Source: an uncultured Leptotrichia sp. (GTDB lineage: Bacteria > Fusobacteriota > Fusobacteriia > Fusobacteriales > Leptotrichiaceae). From it: a DNA stretch of 32,404 bases. A program made the translations under genes and the position numbers. This document shows, piece by piece, positions 9,708 through 15,924 of this stretch. The notes beneath the pieces are model-generated. The model did no database searches, was not told the origin of the DNA, and worked only from the letters and a program-made list of their open reading frames with translations. The stretch is from the NCBI GenBank assembly GCA_937925095.1, contig CALEXX010000063.1, positions 1 through 32,404 on the forward strand. Direction: 5' to 3'. Each line of letters opens with the position of its first letter. The stretch's first letter is position 1.

Positions 9708-9792
9708 AAGATGATATGCTCGTAGTATAGCGAGCAGGATAAAAAAAAGAAGTATACAAATGGATGAGCCTCTTATTTTTTAAGAGGCTTTT
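9708..9792 (+). ncRNA. Candidate type III antitoxin RNA (TenpI-like) with H-type pseudoknot
   Basis: This is a predicted ~85-base transcript between a promoter (9674-9701) and an intrinsic terminator (9767-9792). It contains a 6-bp stem (TGCTCG 9717-9722 with CGAGCA 9731-9736). Its loop sequence GTATA (9725-9729) is exactly complementary to TATAC at 9753-9757. The intervening strand (737-752 of the 9 kb segment) is A-rich, a geometry that folds as an H-type pseudoknot. Type III toxin-antitoxin systems encode such a pseudoknot RNA, then a leaky terminator, then the toxin. Unlike typical members, only one clear unit is seen rather than tandem repeats. It could instead be another small RNA or a leader element. 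Confidence 0.45.
9767..9792 (+). terminator. Intrinsic terminator between candidate RNA and the TenpN-like gene
   Basis: A 9-bp perfect stem, AGCCTCTTA (9767-9775) with TAAGAGGCT (9781-9789), has a T5 loop and a short T run (9789-9792). The tail is only about four T's before A's, so read-through is plausible. It is the first terminator after pckA. Confidence 0.8.
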
Positions 9793-9811
9793 AAATTTAT
9801 ATTAAAAGTGA

Positions 9812-9817
9812 TATAAT
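9812..9817 (+). promoter_or_regulatory. Possible -10 element directly upstream of the TenpN-like gene
   Basis: TATAAT lies about 50 bases before the ATG. The -35 region at the matching distance is only TTTTAA-like, so this is a weak candidate; read-through from the upstream RNA promoter is the alternative. Confidence 0.3.
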
Positions 9818-9868
9818 AGACTAAGAGATAATCATTATAACTTAGAAATTTAAAAGAGGGGAAATAAC

Positions 9869-10210
9869 ATGCAAAATAAAAGTATGGCATTTTTTTATTT
9901 AACACCTGAATTTTATGAAAAGTATAAAAACTGTAAAGAAATACTACAGAAACAGAAAAGACCTTATGCAGTTCACTTGATAAGGTATAACAACTTAATA
10001 TTCGCCATACCTGTCAGAAGTAATATTAATCACAATTTTTCATATAAAACAGTAGGAAATAAAGGATTAGATTTTACAAAAACAGTTATTATTACAGATG
10101 AAAAATATCTATCTAATAATAAAGCTGTCATAAATCATGAAGAATATCTAAAATTAGATAAAAATAGAAAATTTACTATATTAATAGACTACAATAGCAG
10201 AAATAGGTAA
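9869..10210 (+). CDS. TenpN-like type III toxin (putative endoribonuclease), possibly C-terminally short
   Basis: A 113-residue soluble protein. The blocks FYLTPEFYEKYKNCKEIL (9-26), RPYAVHLI, LIFAIPVRSNINHNF and GLDFTKTVII resemble, from memory, the TenpN branch of type III toxins. Those toxins are small RNA-cutting enzymes held inactive by a pseudoknot RNA encoded just upstream. The neighbourhood agrees: promoter, single pseudoknot RNA, terminator, then this gene. A GAGGGG ribosome binding site precedes the ATG. Members I know are around 150 residues or more, and this one stops soon after the ISH/HEEY-KL region, so it may be truncated or naturally short. No transmembrane segment or signal is seen. 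An unrelated small protein remains possible. Confidence 0.55.
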   Translation: MQNKSMAFFYLTPEFYEKYKNCKEILQKQKRPYAVHLIRYNNLIFAIPVRSNINHNFSYKTVGNKGLDFTKTVIITDEKYLSNNKAVINHEEYLKLDKNRKFTILIDYNSRNR

Positions 10211-10212
10211 AG

Positions 10213-10259
10213 CCTTGATCAATAAATATGATTTTTCATGTTTAAGAATCAGGGTTTTT
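10213..10259 (+). terminator. Intrinsic terminator after the TenpN-like gene
   Basis: CCTTGAT (10213-10219) pairs with ATCAGGG (10248-10254) and is followed by T5. A second inner stem, AAATATGA (10224-10231) with TCATGTTT (10236-10243), stacks inside it. Confidence 0.8.
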
Positions 10260-10357
10260 CCATTTTAGAAAAATAAAAAAATCTGTAATTAGAAATATAA
10301 CAAATAAAATAATACGAAAAAAGTTAAATTAAAATGATAAATAAGAAATATATAAAG

Positions 10358-10385
10358 TTGCTTTTTAGAAAAATGATAGTATAAT
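10358..10385 (+). promoter_or_regulatory. Promoter of the oxaloacetate decarboxylase operon
   Basis: TTGCTT (10358-10363) and TATAAT (10380-10385) are separated by 16 bases, about 95 bases before the oadA start. It is the best promoter-like pair in this gap. Confidence 0.55.
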
Positions 10386-10465
10386 TATATAAAAGACATA
10401 TTATGTACAAATACAGTTAATTAGCATAATAAACAACAATTAAAATAGAGTATCTATTGAAAATG

Positions 10466-10472
10466 AAGGAGG
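10466..10472 (+). promoter_or_regulatory. Ribosome binding site that decides the oadA start
   Basis: AAGGAGG lies 8 bases before the TTG at 10481. The frame can be extended upstream to a TTG at 10457 or an ATG at 10463, but this perfect Shine-Dalgarno would then lie inside the coding sequence, and nothing comparable precedes the earlier codons. Confidence 0.8.
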
Positions 10473-10480
10473 AAGTAACT

Positions 10481-11863
10481 TTGAGCAGAGTGAAAATAAC
10501 AGAAACTTCATTAAGGGACGGTCATCAGTCTTTAATGGCAACAAGGCTTACAACAGCTGAAATCTTACCAATAGTGGAAAAAATGGATCGTGCAGGATAT
10601 TATGCCCTCGAAGTATGGGGAGGAGCAACTTTTGATTCGGCAATCAGATTTTTAAATGAGGATCCATGGGAAAGATTACGGGAAATAAGGAAAAGGGTAA
10701 AAAATACAAAACTTCAGATGCTTCTGAGGGGTCAGAATCTTCTAGGATACAGACATTATGCAGATGACATAGTAGACAAATTCGTTGAAAAATCAATAAA
10801 AAATGGAATAGATATAATAAGAACTTTTGATGCCTTAAACGATGTAAGAAATATACGTCAGGCATCGGAAAGTACTAAAAAATATGGGGGACACAGCCAG
10901 CTTGCAATATGTTACACAATAAGTCCTGTCCATACAATAGAATATTATAAGAAACTTGCACTGGAAATGCAGGATATGGGAGCAGATTCCATAGCAATAA
11001 AGGATATGGCAGGAATACTTCTTCCATATAGGGCTTATGAGCTTGTAACTGAACTGAAAAAAGTAATAAGCGTTCCAATAGAAGTACATACTCATAATAC
11101 TGCAGGGCTAGGAGCAATGACAAATCTGAAATCAGTGGAAGCGGGAATAGATATAGTTGATACTGCAATTTCACCACTTTCAGGAGGAACCTCCCAGCCA
11201 ACTACGGAATCCCTTGTAAGAACCCTTCAGGGAACAGAACATGATACAGGAATTGATCTTAGTCTGTTAAAGGAAATTGCAGAATATTTTAAACCGATAA
11301 GGAAAAAATATCTTGATAAAGGAACATTAAATCCTCAGGCATTGTGTACAGAACCAAACATAGTAGAATATCAGCTTCCAGGTGGAATGCTTTCAAATAT
11401 GCTTTCACAGCTAAAAGCACAGAAGGCGGAAAACAGATATGAAGATGTGCTGAGGGAAATTCCAAAAGTAAGGGAAGACCTTGGTTATCCACCATTAGTA
11501 ACACCTATGAGCCAAATGATTGGAACCCAGTCGGTATTCAATGTCCTGACAGGAGAAAGATACAAGATGATACCTAAGGAAATAAAGGATTATGTAAGGG
11601 GAATGTACGGAAAATCACCTGTTCCTATTTCAGAGGAAATGAAGAAAAAAATAATAGGAGATGAGGAAGTATTTACTGGAAGACCTGCAGATCTTTTAAC
11701 TAATGAATATGACGAAATAAAAAAAGAAGTGGGAAATCTTGCCAGAAACGAAGAGGATGTACTGACTTACGCAATGTTCCCTCAGGTGGCACAGACATAT
11801 TTTGAAAAACGTAATAATCCTGAAGAGGAAATAAAAGTACAGACTATAAATGTAGTGTTTTAA
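10481..11863 (+). CDS. oadA: Oxaloacetate decarboxylase alpha subunit, carboxyltransferase only (no biotin domain)
   Basis: About 460 residues, HMGL-like/PYC-OADA carboxyltransferase fold. It moves the carboxyl group of oxaloacetate to protein-bound biotin, releasing pyruvate. Metal and substrate motifs: TETSLRDGHQSLMATR (7-22; the family usually has RDAHQS), the carboxylated lysine in AIKDMAG (K174) and the HTH pair (H203, H205). Classic OadA proteins (~590 residues) end in a biotinyl domain; here the protein stops before it and a separate carrier is encoded two genes downstream. The chosen start is TTG at 10481, set by the AAGGAGG at 10466-10472. First gene of a four-gene operon with short gaps. 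The HMGL-type fold argues against glutaconyl- or methylmalonyl-CoA decarboxylase, whose carboxyltransferases are crotonase-like. Confidence 0.93.
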   Translation: MSRVKITETSLRDGHQSLMATRLTTAEILPIVEKMDRAGYYALEVWGGATFDSAIRFLNEDPWERLREIRKRVKNTKLQMLLRGQNLLGYRHYADDIVDKFVEKSIKNGIDIIRTFDALNDVRNIRQASESTKKYGGHSQLAICYTISPVHTIEYYKKLALEMQDMGADSIAIKDMAGILLPYRAYELVTELKKVISVPIEVHTHNTAGLGAMTNLKSVEAGIDIVDTAISPLSGGTSQPTTESLVRTLQGTEHDTGIDLSLLKEIAEYFKPIRKKYLDKGTLNPQALCTEPNIVEYQLPGGMLSNMLSQLKAQKAENRYEDVLREIPKVREDLGYPPLVTPMSQMIGTQSVFNVLTGERYKMIPKEIKDYVRGMYGKSPVPISEEMKKKIIGDEEVFTGRPADLLTNEYDEIKKEVGNLARNEEDVLTYAMFPQVAQTYFEKRNNPEEEIKVQTINVVF

Positions 11864-11879
11864 GTGAAAGGAGAAATGA

Positions 11880-12233
11880 ATGAAAATAATATATGGAGAT
11901 GCTCCGATAACGTTTGGAGACTCACTAGTTATAACAGTAGTGAGTATGCTGACAGTATTTTTAGTTTTGATTCTGATTTCTTTTATACTATCCCTTTTAA
12001 AATATCTTCCTTCTGAAAAGAAAGTAACTGAGAATAAAAAAGTTACAGTTAAACCATTAGCAGATGTATTTTCTGTTTCATCAGAAAATTCTACATCAGA
12101 AGGAAAGAAAATAGGACCGGAAGACATTAAGGATGAGAAAATGCTTGCGGCTGTTGCAGCTGCAGTTATAGATGCAGCCGGAGAAATTGACAATGCCTAT
12201 ATAAAGGTAAGATCAATAAGGGAAGTAAATTAG
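11880..12233 (+). CDS. oadG: OadG-like (gamma/delta) membrane subunit of the decarboxylase
   Basis: A 117-residue protein with one transmembrane helix (~15-40, LVITVVSMLTVFLVLILIS), a charged linker and a C-terminal MLAAVAAAVIDAAG segment typical of the OadG/MmdD/GcdD family. By family knowledge it anchors the carboxyltransferase and carrier to the beta-type membrane pump and aids assembly. It begins 16 bases after oadA with an AAGGAG ribosome binding site. The ~45-residue middle is lysine/serine-rich and probably disordered. Confidence 0.85.
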   Translation: MKIIYGDAPITFGDSLVITVVSMLTVFLVLILISFILSLLKYLPSEKKVTENKKVTVKPLADVFSVSSENSTSEGKKIGPEDIKDEKMLAAVAAAVIDAAGEIDNAYIKVRSIREVN

Positions 12234-12253
12234 TAAACGGGAAAACATAAAAT

Positions 12254-12272
12254 AAGGATTATACGTTATCCT
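12254..12272 (+). repeat. Short hairpin between oadG and the biotin carrier gene
   Basis: AGGAT (12255-12259) pairs with ATCCT (12268-12272) around an 8-base loop, in the only sizeable gap (74 bases) of the operon. There is no T run, so it is not an intrinsic terminator. It could affect mRNA processing or subunit ratios. Confidence 0.3.
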
Positions 12273-12307
12273 GAATGAACGTAAATATAACTTGCAGGGA
12301 GATTATT

Positions 12308-12682
12308 ATGATAAAATTATATAAAATAAAAATTGGAGATAAAGTTTATGAAGTAGAACTGGAAGCAGTGAGTGAAAAGGAAGGAAAAATTGAAGATAAA
12401 AAGCCTGAGACTATAAAAGAAGAAAAGCCGGAAAAACCAGAGGATAAGGGAGCAGAACAAAGGGTAGGAAATATAAGAGTTGAAGCACCTATGCAAGGAC
12501 TTGTAGTAGGCGTGAATGTTTCTCCAGGGCAGAAGGTGAAGGCAGGAGAAACATTGATAGTACTTGAGGCAATGAAAATGGAAAATCCTATAGTTGCCCC
12601 TGTAGATGCTACTGTGGAAGGAATACATATATCTAAAGGAGATACTGTGGAAACTGGGGCATTACTTATCAGTTTGTCATAG
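12308..12682 (+). CDS. Biotin/lipoyl carrier protein of oxaloacetate decarboxylase
   Basis: A 124-residue biotin carrier. Residues 1-20 form a short beta-rich head, ~22-52 a Lys/Glu/Pro-rich flexible linker, and ~55-124 a biotinyl domain. The biotin attachment motif VLEAMKMENP carries the modified lysine K90. It carries CO2 as carboxybiotin from the OadA-type carboxyltransferase to the membrane subunit. Start: the frame can begin at an ATG at 12275, but AGGGAGA at 12296-12302 sits correctly for the ATG at 12308, and the domain begins there. It corresponds to MmdC/GcdC-type carriers or to the C-terminal domain of fused OadA. BirA encoded in this window is the likely modifying enzyme. Confidence 0.93.
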   Translation: MIKLYKIKIGDKVYEVELEAVSEKEGKIEDKKPETIKEEKPEKPEDKGAEQRVGNIRVEAPMQGLVVGVNVSPGQKVKAGETLIVLEAMKMENPIVAPVDATVEGIHISKGDTVETGALLISLS

Positions 12683-12700
12683 TTACGAAAGGAGAAGGAA

Positions 12701-13819
12701 ATGGAGTTACTGAAAACACTTTATAGTACAACTGGACTGGCCATGCTGACGTGGCAGCAGTTTATAATGATAATAGTTGCACTTATTTTACTGTATCTTG
12801 CAATAAGAAAAAAATATGAGCCATATTTACTGTTACCCATATCTTTCGGAATGCTTCTTGTGAACCTGCCGGGAGTTCCAAATGAAGGGATGATGGAACC
12901 TGGAGGATTATTATATTATCTGTACCAGGGAGTAAAACTTGGTATATATCCTCCATTGATATTTTTGGCAATAGGTGCAAGTACTGATTTTAGTCCGCTG
13001 ATTGCCAATCCTAAAAGTCTATTACTTGGAGCGGCTGCACAATTGGGAATATTCATTGCATTTATAGGTGCAATCATGTTAGGACTTACAGGAAGGGAAG
13101 CTGCTTCCATAGGAATAATAGGAGGAGCTGACGGTCCAACAGCAATTTATACAACAACAAAACTGGCACCGGCTCTGCTTGGTCCAATAGCAGTTGCAGC
13201 GTATTCCTATATGGCATTAGTGCCTATAATACAGCCACCAATAATAAAACTGCTTACAACAAAAAAAGAAAGACAGATAAAAATGGTGCAGCTGAGGGAA
13301 GTAAGTAAAGGTGAAAAAATTTTATTTCCTATAGCAGTAACAATAATAGTCACACTTCTTATACCTTCTGCAGCTCCTCTTATAGGAATGCTGATGTTAG
13401 GAAATCTTATAAAGGAATCTGGAGTAGTTGGAAACCTTGTTGAACATGTAAAAGGTGCGATGCTTTATTGTATAACAATTGTACTTGGAGTAACAGTAGG
13501 AGCTACAGCAAATGCCCATACATTCCTAAATGTTACAACGCTGAAAATATTGGCGTTAGGATTATTTGCCTTTGCATTTGGAACTGTGGGGGGAGTACTG
13601 TTTGGGAAAATAATGTGTAAACTGAGTGGTGGAAAAGTTAATCCTATGATAGGAGCGGCAGGAGTTTCTGCTGTGCCTATGGCAGCGAGGGTTGTACAGA
13701 AAATAGGCCAGGAGGAAAATCCAAGCAACTTTCTTCTTATGCACGCAATGGGACCTAATGTTGCCGGAGTAATAGGATCTGCAGTTGCAGCGGGAGTTCT
13801 ACTTATTATATTTAAATAG
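12701..13819 (+). CDS. oadB: Na+-transporting oxaloacetate decarboxylase beta subunit
   Basis: A 372-residue polytopic membrane protein that decarboxylates carboxybiotin and exports Na+. The family's functional residues are present: GGADGPTAIY with the essential Asp at D144, and NPMIGAAGVSAVPMAARV, where N314, G318 and S323 match the spacing of the Klebsiella OadB residues N373, G377 and S382. The C-terminal FLLMHAMGPNVAGVIGSA is also typical. It starts 18 bases after the carrier gene with an AAAGGAG site and closes the operon. OadB, MmdB and GcdB are hard to tell apart on their own; the OadA-type first gene decides for oxaloacetate. Confidence 0.93.
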   Translation: MELLKTLYSTTGLAMLTWQQFIMIIVALILLYLAIRKKYEPYLLLPISFGMLLVNLPGVPNEGMMEPGGLLYYLYQGVKLGIYPPLIFLAIGASTDFSPLIANPKSLLLGAAAQLGIFIAFIGAIMLGLTGREAASIGIIGGADGPTAIYTTTKLAPALLGPIAVAAYSYMALVPIIQPPIIKLLTTKKERQIKMVQLREVSKGEKILFPIAVTIIVTLLIPSAAPLIGMLMLGNLIKESGVVGNLVEHVKGAMLYCITIVLGVTVGATANAHTFLNVTTLKILALGLFAFAFGTVGGVLFGKIMCKLSGGKVNPMIGAAGVSAVPMAARVVQKIGQEENPSNFLLMHAMGPNVAGVIGSAVAAGVLLIIFK

Positions 13820-13855
13820 AAAGTATACTATAAAGCCTGAAACTGAATTGTTAAA

Positions 13856-13886
13856 GTGATTACAGAAATCATTTAGTAGTAATCGC
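13856..13886 (+). repeat. Hairpin downstream of oadB
   Basis: GTGATTAC (13856-13863) pairs with GTAATCGC (13879-13886), 8 bp with one wobble. It is followed by A-rich rather than T-rich sequence, so it is not a standard intrinsic terminator. It is the only structure I see that could end or stabilise the oad transcript. Confidence 0.35.
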
Positions 13887-14022
13887 CTAAAAATGTGATG
13901 AAATTAGGAAAAAAACAGGAAATAATTTTTAAATTCAGACCAGGAAGTAATATTGAAAAATGTAAGAATACCAAAGTATAAGGATATTTCTTTAAATAAA
14001 ATCAAATAATTCTGTCATACCA

Positions 14023-14051
14023 TTGACTTTTAAGTATAAGTTTAGTATAAT
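14023..14051 (+). promoter_or_regulatory. Promoter of tRNA-Ser
   Basis: TTGACT (14023-14028) and TATAAT (14046-14051) have a 17-base spacer, ending about 20 bases before the mature tRNA. It is one of the two best promoter matches in the window. Confidence 0.85.
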
Positions 14052-14072
14052 GACTTCTGTAAGTAATTTTGC

Positions 14073-14159
14073 GGAAGTATCGCCTAATGGTAGGGCAGCA
14101 GCTTGGAAAGCTGTGGGCGGTTAAACGTCTTGTGGGTTCGAGTCCCTCTACTTCCGCCA
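14073..14159 (+). tRNA. tRNA-Ser(GGA)
   Basis: A class II tRNA of 87 bases with encoded CCA. The acceptor stem GGAAGTA (14073-14079) pairs perfectly with TACTTCC (14149-14155), followed by discriminator G and CCA (14156-14159). The D stem is GCC/GGC. The anticodon stem is GCAGC (14098-14102) with GCTGT, and the loop TTGGAAA has anticodon GGA at 14105-14107, reading UCC and UCU. The long variable arm has a GGCG/CGTC stem. The T arm has the usual TTCGAGT loop, but its stem (GTGGG/CCCTC) carries a T-T mismatch. Long variable arm, discriminator G and anticodon agree on serine. Confidence 0.93.
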
Positions 14160-14190
14160 TTTTAAAAAATAAAATATATTATATAGAAAA

Positions 14191-14237
14191 AACTATCTCA
14201 TAAAAGGCGTAAGAGTCATTTCTGAGATAGTTTTTTT
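14191..14237. terminator. Bidirectional intrinsic terminator after tRNA-Ser
   Basis: AACTATCTCA (14191-14200) pairs perfectly with TGAGATAGTT (14223-14232). A T7 run follows on the plus strand, and an A run precedes it, which is a T run for the minus strand. It serves the tRNA and the convergent DUF454 gene that ends at 14241. Confidence 0.88.
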
Positions 14238-14240
14238 GTA

Positions 14241-14609
14241 TTACTTATCCGGTTTTGAAGTTTTTATACAGAATATAAAATAGTAATATTTAAATATTAC
14301 AACTAGAATAAGTACTAATCGTAAATAGTTATTTTTTACAAAAAAAATTGGAAAAGCAATCATCGTACTCGATAGGCACAATAATCCTATTTTTACTTTT
14401 AGGGTCATACTTCTATTTTTTTCAAAATTTTCCAGATAATTCTTATATATCTTTGTTTGAGTAAACCACCTATGAAATCTTTCAGAACCTCTTGCAAAAA
14501 AGAAACTGGCCAGAAGAAGAAAAGGCACTGTAGGAAGTCCAGGCAGAAAAGAGCCGGCAATTCCCAATCCCATAGAAACAAATCCAAGTATAACGTATAT
14601 TATTTTCAT
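14241..14609 (-). CDS. DUF454 (YbaN-like) inner membrane protein
   Basis: A 122-residue membrane protein of the DUF454/YbaN family, whose function is unknown. The family signature is plain: GLGIAGSFLPGLPTVPF (14-30), then LLLASFFFARGSERFHRW (31-48), with an N-terminal hydrophobic helix. A second hydrophobic region near 73-112 gives probably three to four membrane spans. The start ATG at 14609 has an AAAGGA about 7 bases upstream on the minus strand. It stands alone on the minus strand between tRNA-Ser and pheS and shares no operon. Confidence 0.9.
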   Translation of the reverse strand: MKIIYVILGFVSMGLGIAGSFLPGLPTVPFLLLASFFFARGSERFHRWFTQTKIYKNYLENFEKNRSMTLKVKIGLLCLSSTMIAFPIFFVKNNYLRLVLILVVIFKYYYFIFCIKTSKPDK

Positions 14610-14713
14610 ATTGTCCTTTCTGAATATGAATTTCTCTCCTAACTGATAATAACATTAATATAAAACTTTTTCAATTAATAATTGTCTTAAAGGTACAAAT
14701 TAGTTATAAATTG

Positions 14714-14722
14714 TGATATAAT
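14714..14722 (+). promoter_or_regulatory. Extended -10 promoter of pheST
   Basis: TGATATAAT is an extended -10 (TG, one base, TATAAT at 14717-14722). No good -35 is seen. The leader to the pheS ATG is only about 70 bases and contains no T-box or leader-peptide attenuator that I can recognise. Confidence 0.5.
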
Positions 14723-14797
14723 CTAAGTTAAATATAAAAAGAAAATAATATATATAAAACGGAAGTATAAATGTTTAGTATAAATTAAGGAGGAAAT

Positions 14798-15814
14798 ATG
14801 TTGGAAAAACTGTCCCGTTTAAGAGAGGACGTGCTGGAAAAACTTAATAATGTAGGAAAGCTTGATGAGCTGAATGACCTGAAGGTAAAGATATTAGGTA
14901 AAAAGGGAGAATTTACAGCCATAATGAAAGGAATGGCAGAAATTGCAGCTGAAAAAAGGGCTGAATTTGGTAAAGTAACAAATGAACTGAAAACTGTTCT
15001 GCAGGATAGTTTTGATGAAAAACTTAATACATTAAAGGAAATGGCAAAACAGGAAAGACTGAAAAATGAAACTATAGATATTACATTACCTGGAAGAAAA
15101 GCAAATGAAGGATCCCTTCATCCATTGACAAAAACTGTTGCTGAAATAAAGGAAATAGTTTCTGATATGGGGTTTGACATTGTTGACGGACCTGAAATTG
15201 AATATGTAAAATATAATTTTGATGCATTGAACATTCCAAAAACACACCCTTCAAGGGAAGTATCAGACACTTTCTATATTCAGGATGATGTAGTGCTTAG
15301 AACGCAGACTTCAGGAATGCAGATAAGATACATGCTTGATAGAAAGCCTCCTTTTAGAATGGTATCTATTGGAAAGGTTTACAGACCTGATTATGATGTA
15401 TCTCACACTCCTATGTTCCACCAGATGGAAGGACTTATGATAGGGGAAGATGTTTCTTTCGCAAACTTTAAGGCAATACTTGAAAATGTTGTAAAGAAAA
15501 TATTCGGAAAAGAAAGAAATGTAAGATTTAGACCTCACTTTTTCCCATTTACAGAACCTTCGGCAGAAATGGATGTTGAATGTGGTGTATGTAAAGGGAA
15601 AGGATGTAGAGTATGTAAGGGAACTGGATGGCTTGAAATTCTTGGAAGCGGAATGGTAAATCCAAAAGTTCTTGAAGGAGTGGGAATAGATCCTAAGAAA
15701 TATCAAGGATTTGCATTTGGACTTGGACTTGAAAGAATTACAATGTTAAAATACGGAATTGATGATTTAAGGGCATTTTATGATAATGATGTAAGATTTT
15801 TAGATCAGTTCTAA
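14798..15814 (+). CDS. pheS: Phenylalanine--tRNA ligase alpha subunit
   Basis: A 338-residue class II aminoacyl-tRNA synthetase subunit, normal for the family. It has an N-terminal coiled coil that binds tRNA (~1-90) and then the catalytic core. Motif 2 is around GKVYRPDYDVSHTPMFHQ, the substrate region is HFFPFTEPSAEMDVECGVC, and motif 3 is GLGLERITMLKYGIDDLR near the C-terminus. An insertion CGVCKGKGCRVCKGTGWLE contains four cysteines spaced like a small metal site, as in some other bacterial PheS proteins. An AAGGAGG-type site precedes the ATG. With PheT it forms the alpha2-beta2 enzyme that charges tRNA-Phe. Confidence 0.97.
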   Translation: MLEKLSRLREDVLEKLNNVGKLDELNDLKVKILGKKGEFTAIMKGMAEIAAEKRAEFGKVTNELKTVLQDSFDEKLNTLKEMAKQERLKNETIDITLPGRKANEGSLHPLTKTVAEIKEIVSDMGFDIVDGPEIEYVKYNFDALNIPKTHPSREVSDTFYIQDDVVLRTQTSGMQIRYMLDRKPPFRMVSIGKVYRPDYDVSHTPMFHQMEGLMIGEDVSFANFKAILENVVKKIFGKERNVRFRPHFFPFTEPSAEMDVECGVCKGKGCRVCKGTGWLEILGSGMVNPKVLEGVGIDPKKYQGFAFGLGLERITMLKYGIDDLRAFYDNDVRFLDQF

Positions 15815-15821
15815 TTTAAAA

Positions 15822-15843
15822 TAGGATTATAAATCTTATCCAT
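15822..15843 (+). repeat. Short hairpin in the pheS-pheT gap
   Basis: GGAT (15824-15827) can pair with ATCC (15838-15841), or GATT with AATC inside it. The string resembles the hairpin in the oad operon gap (12254-12272): both read AGGATTATA and then TTATCC. There is no T run. Confidence 0.25.
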
Positions 15844-15924
15844 TGAGGGAAAATGATTTTAAATTCCAGAAAATTGAAAAAATGTACTGTAATGGTACCA
15901 GAAAATGAAAATTAAGGAGGAAAA

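Noticed and set aside
9717..9757. PreQ1 riboswitch, suggested by the H-type pseudoknot with an A-rich strand
   Set aside because: The conserved preQ1-I loop and tail bases are absent, and the downstream gene is not related to queuosine. The type III antitoxin layout explains more.
12275..12307. Upstream ATG as start of the biotin carrier gene
   Set aside because: The AGGGAGA at 12296-12302 lies inside that extension and fits the ATG at 12308; the extra residues are not domain-like.
10481..13819. Glutaconyl-CoA or methylmalonyl-CoA decarboxylase operon
   Set aside because: Gene order is similar, but the carboxyltransferase is of the HMGL/OadA type with RDGHQS and HTH motifs, not the crotonase-like type.
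14071..14158. Alternative tRNA fold with acceptor GCGGAAG/CTTCCGC, suggesting a Gly-like tRNA
   Set aside because: It leaves a C discriminator and no CCA, while the shifted stem GGAAGTA/TACTTCC is perfect and gives discriminator G plus encoded CCA. The anticodon loop reads GGA (Ser) and the variable arm is long.
14700..14797. T-box leader before pheST
   Set aside because: The leader is only about 70 bases and shows neither a T-box sequence nor a competing terminator.
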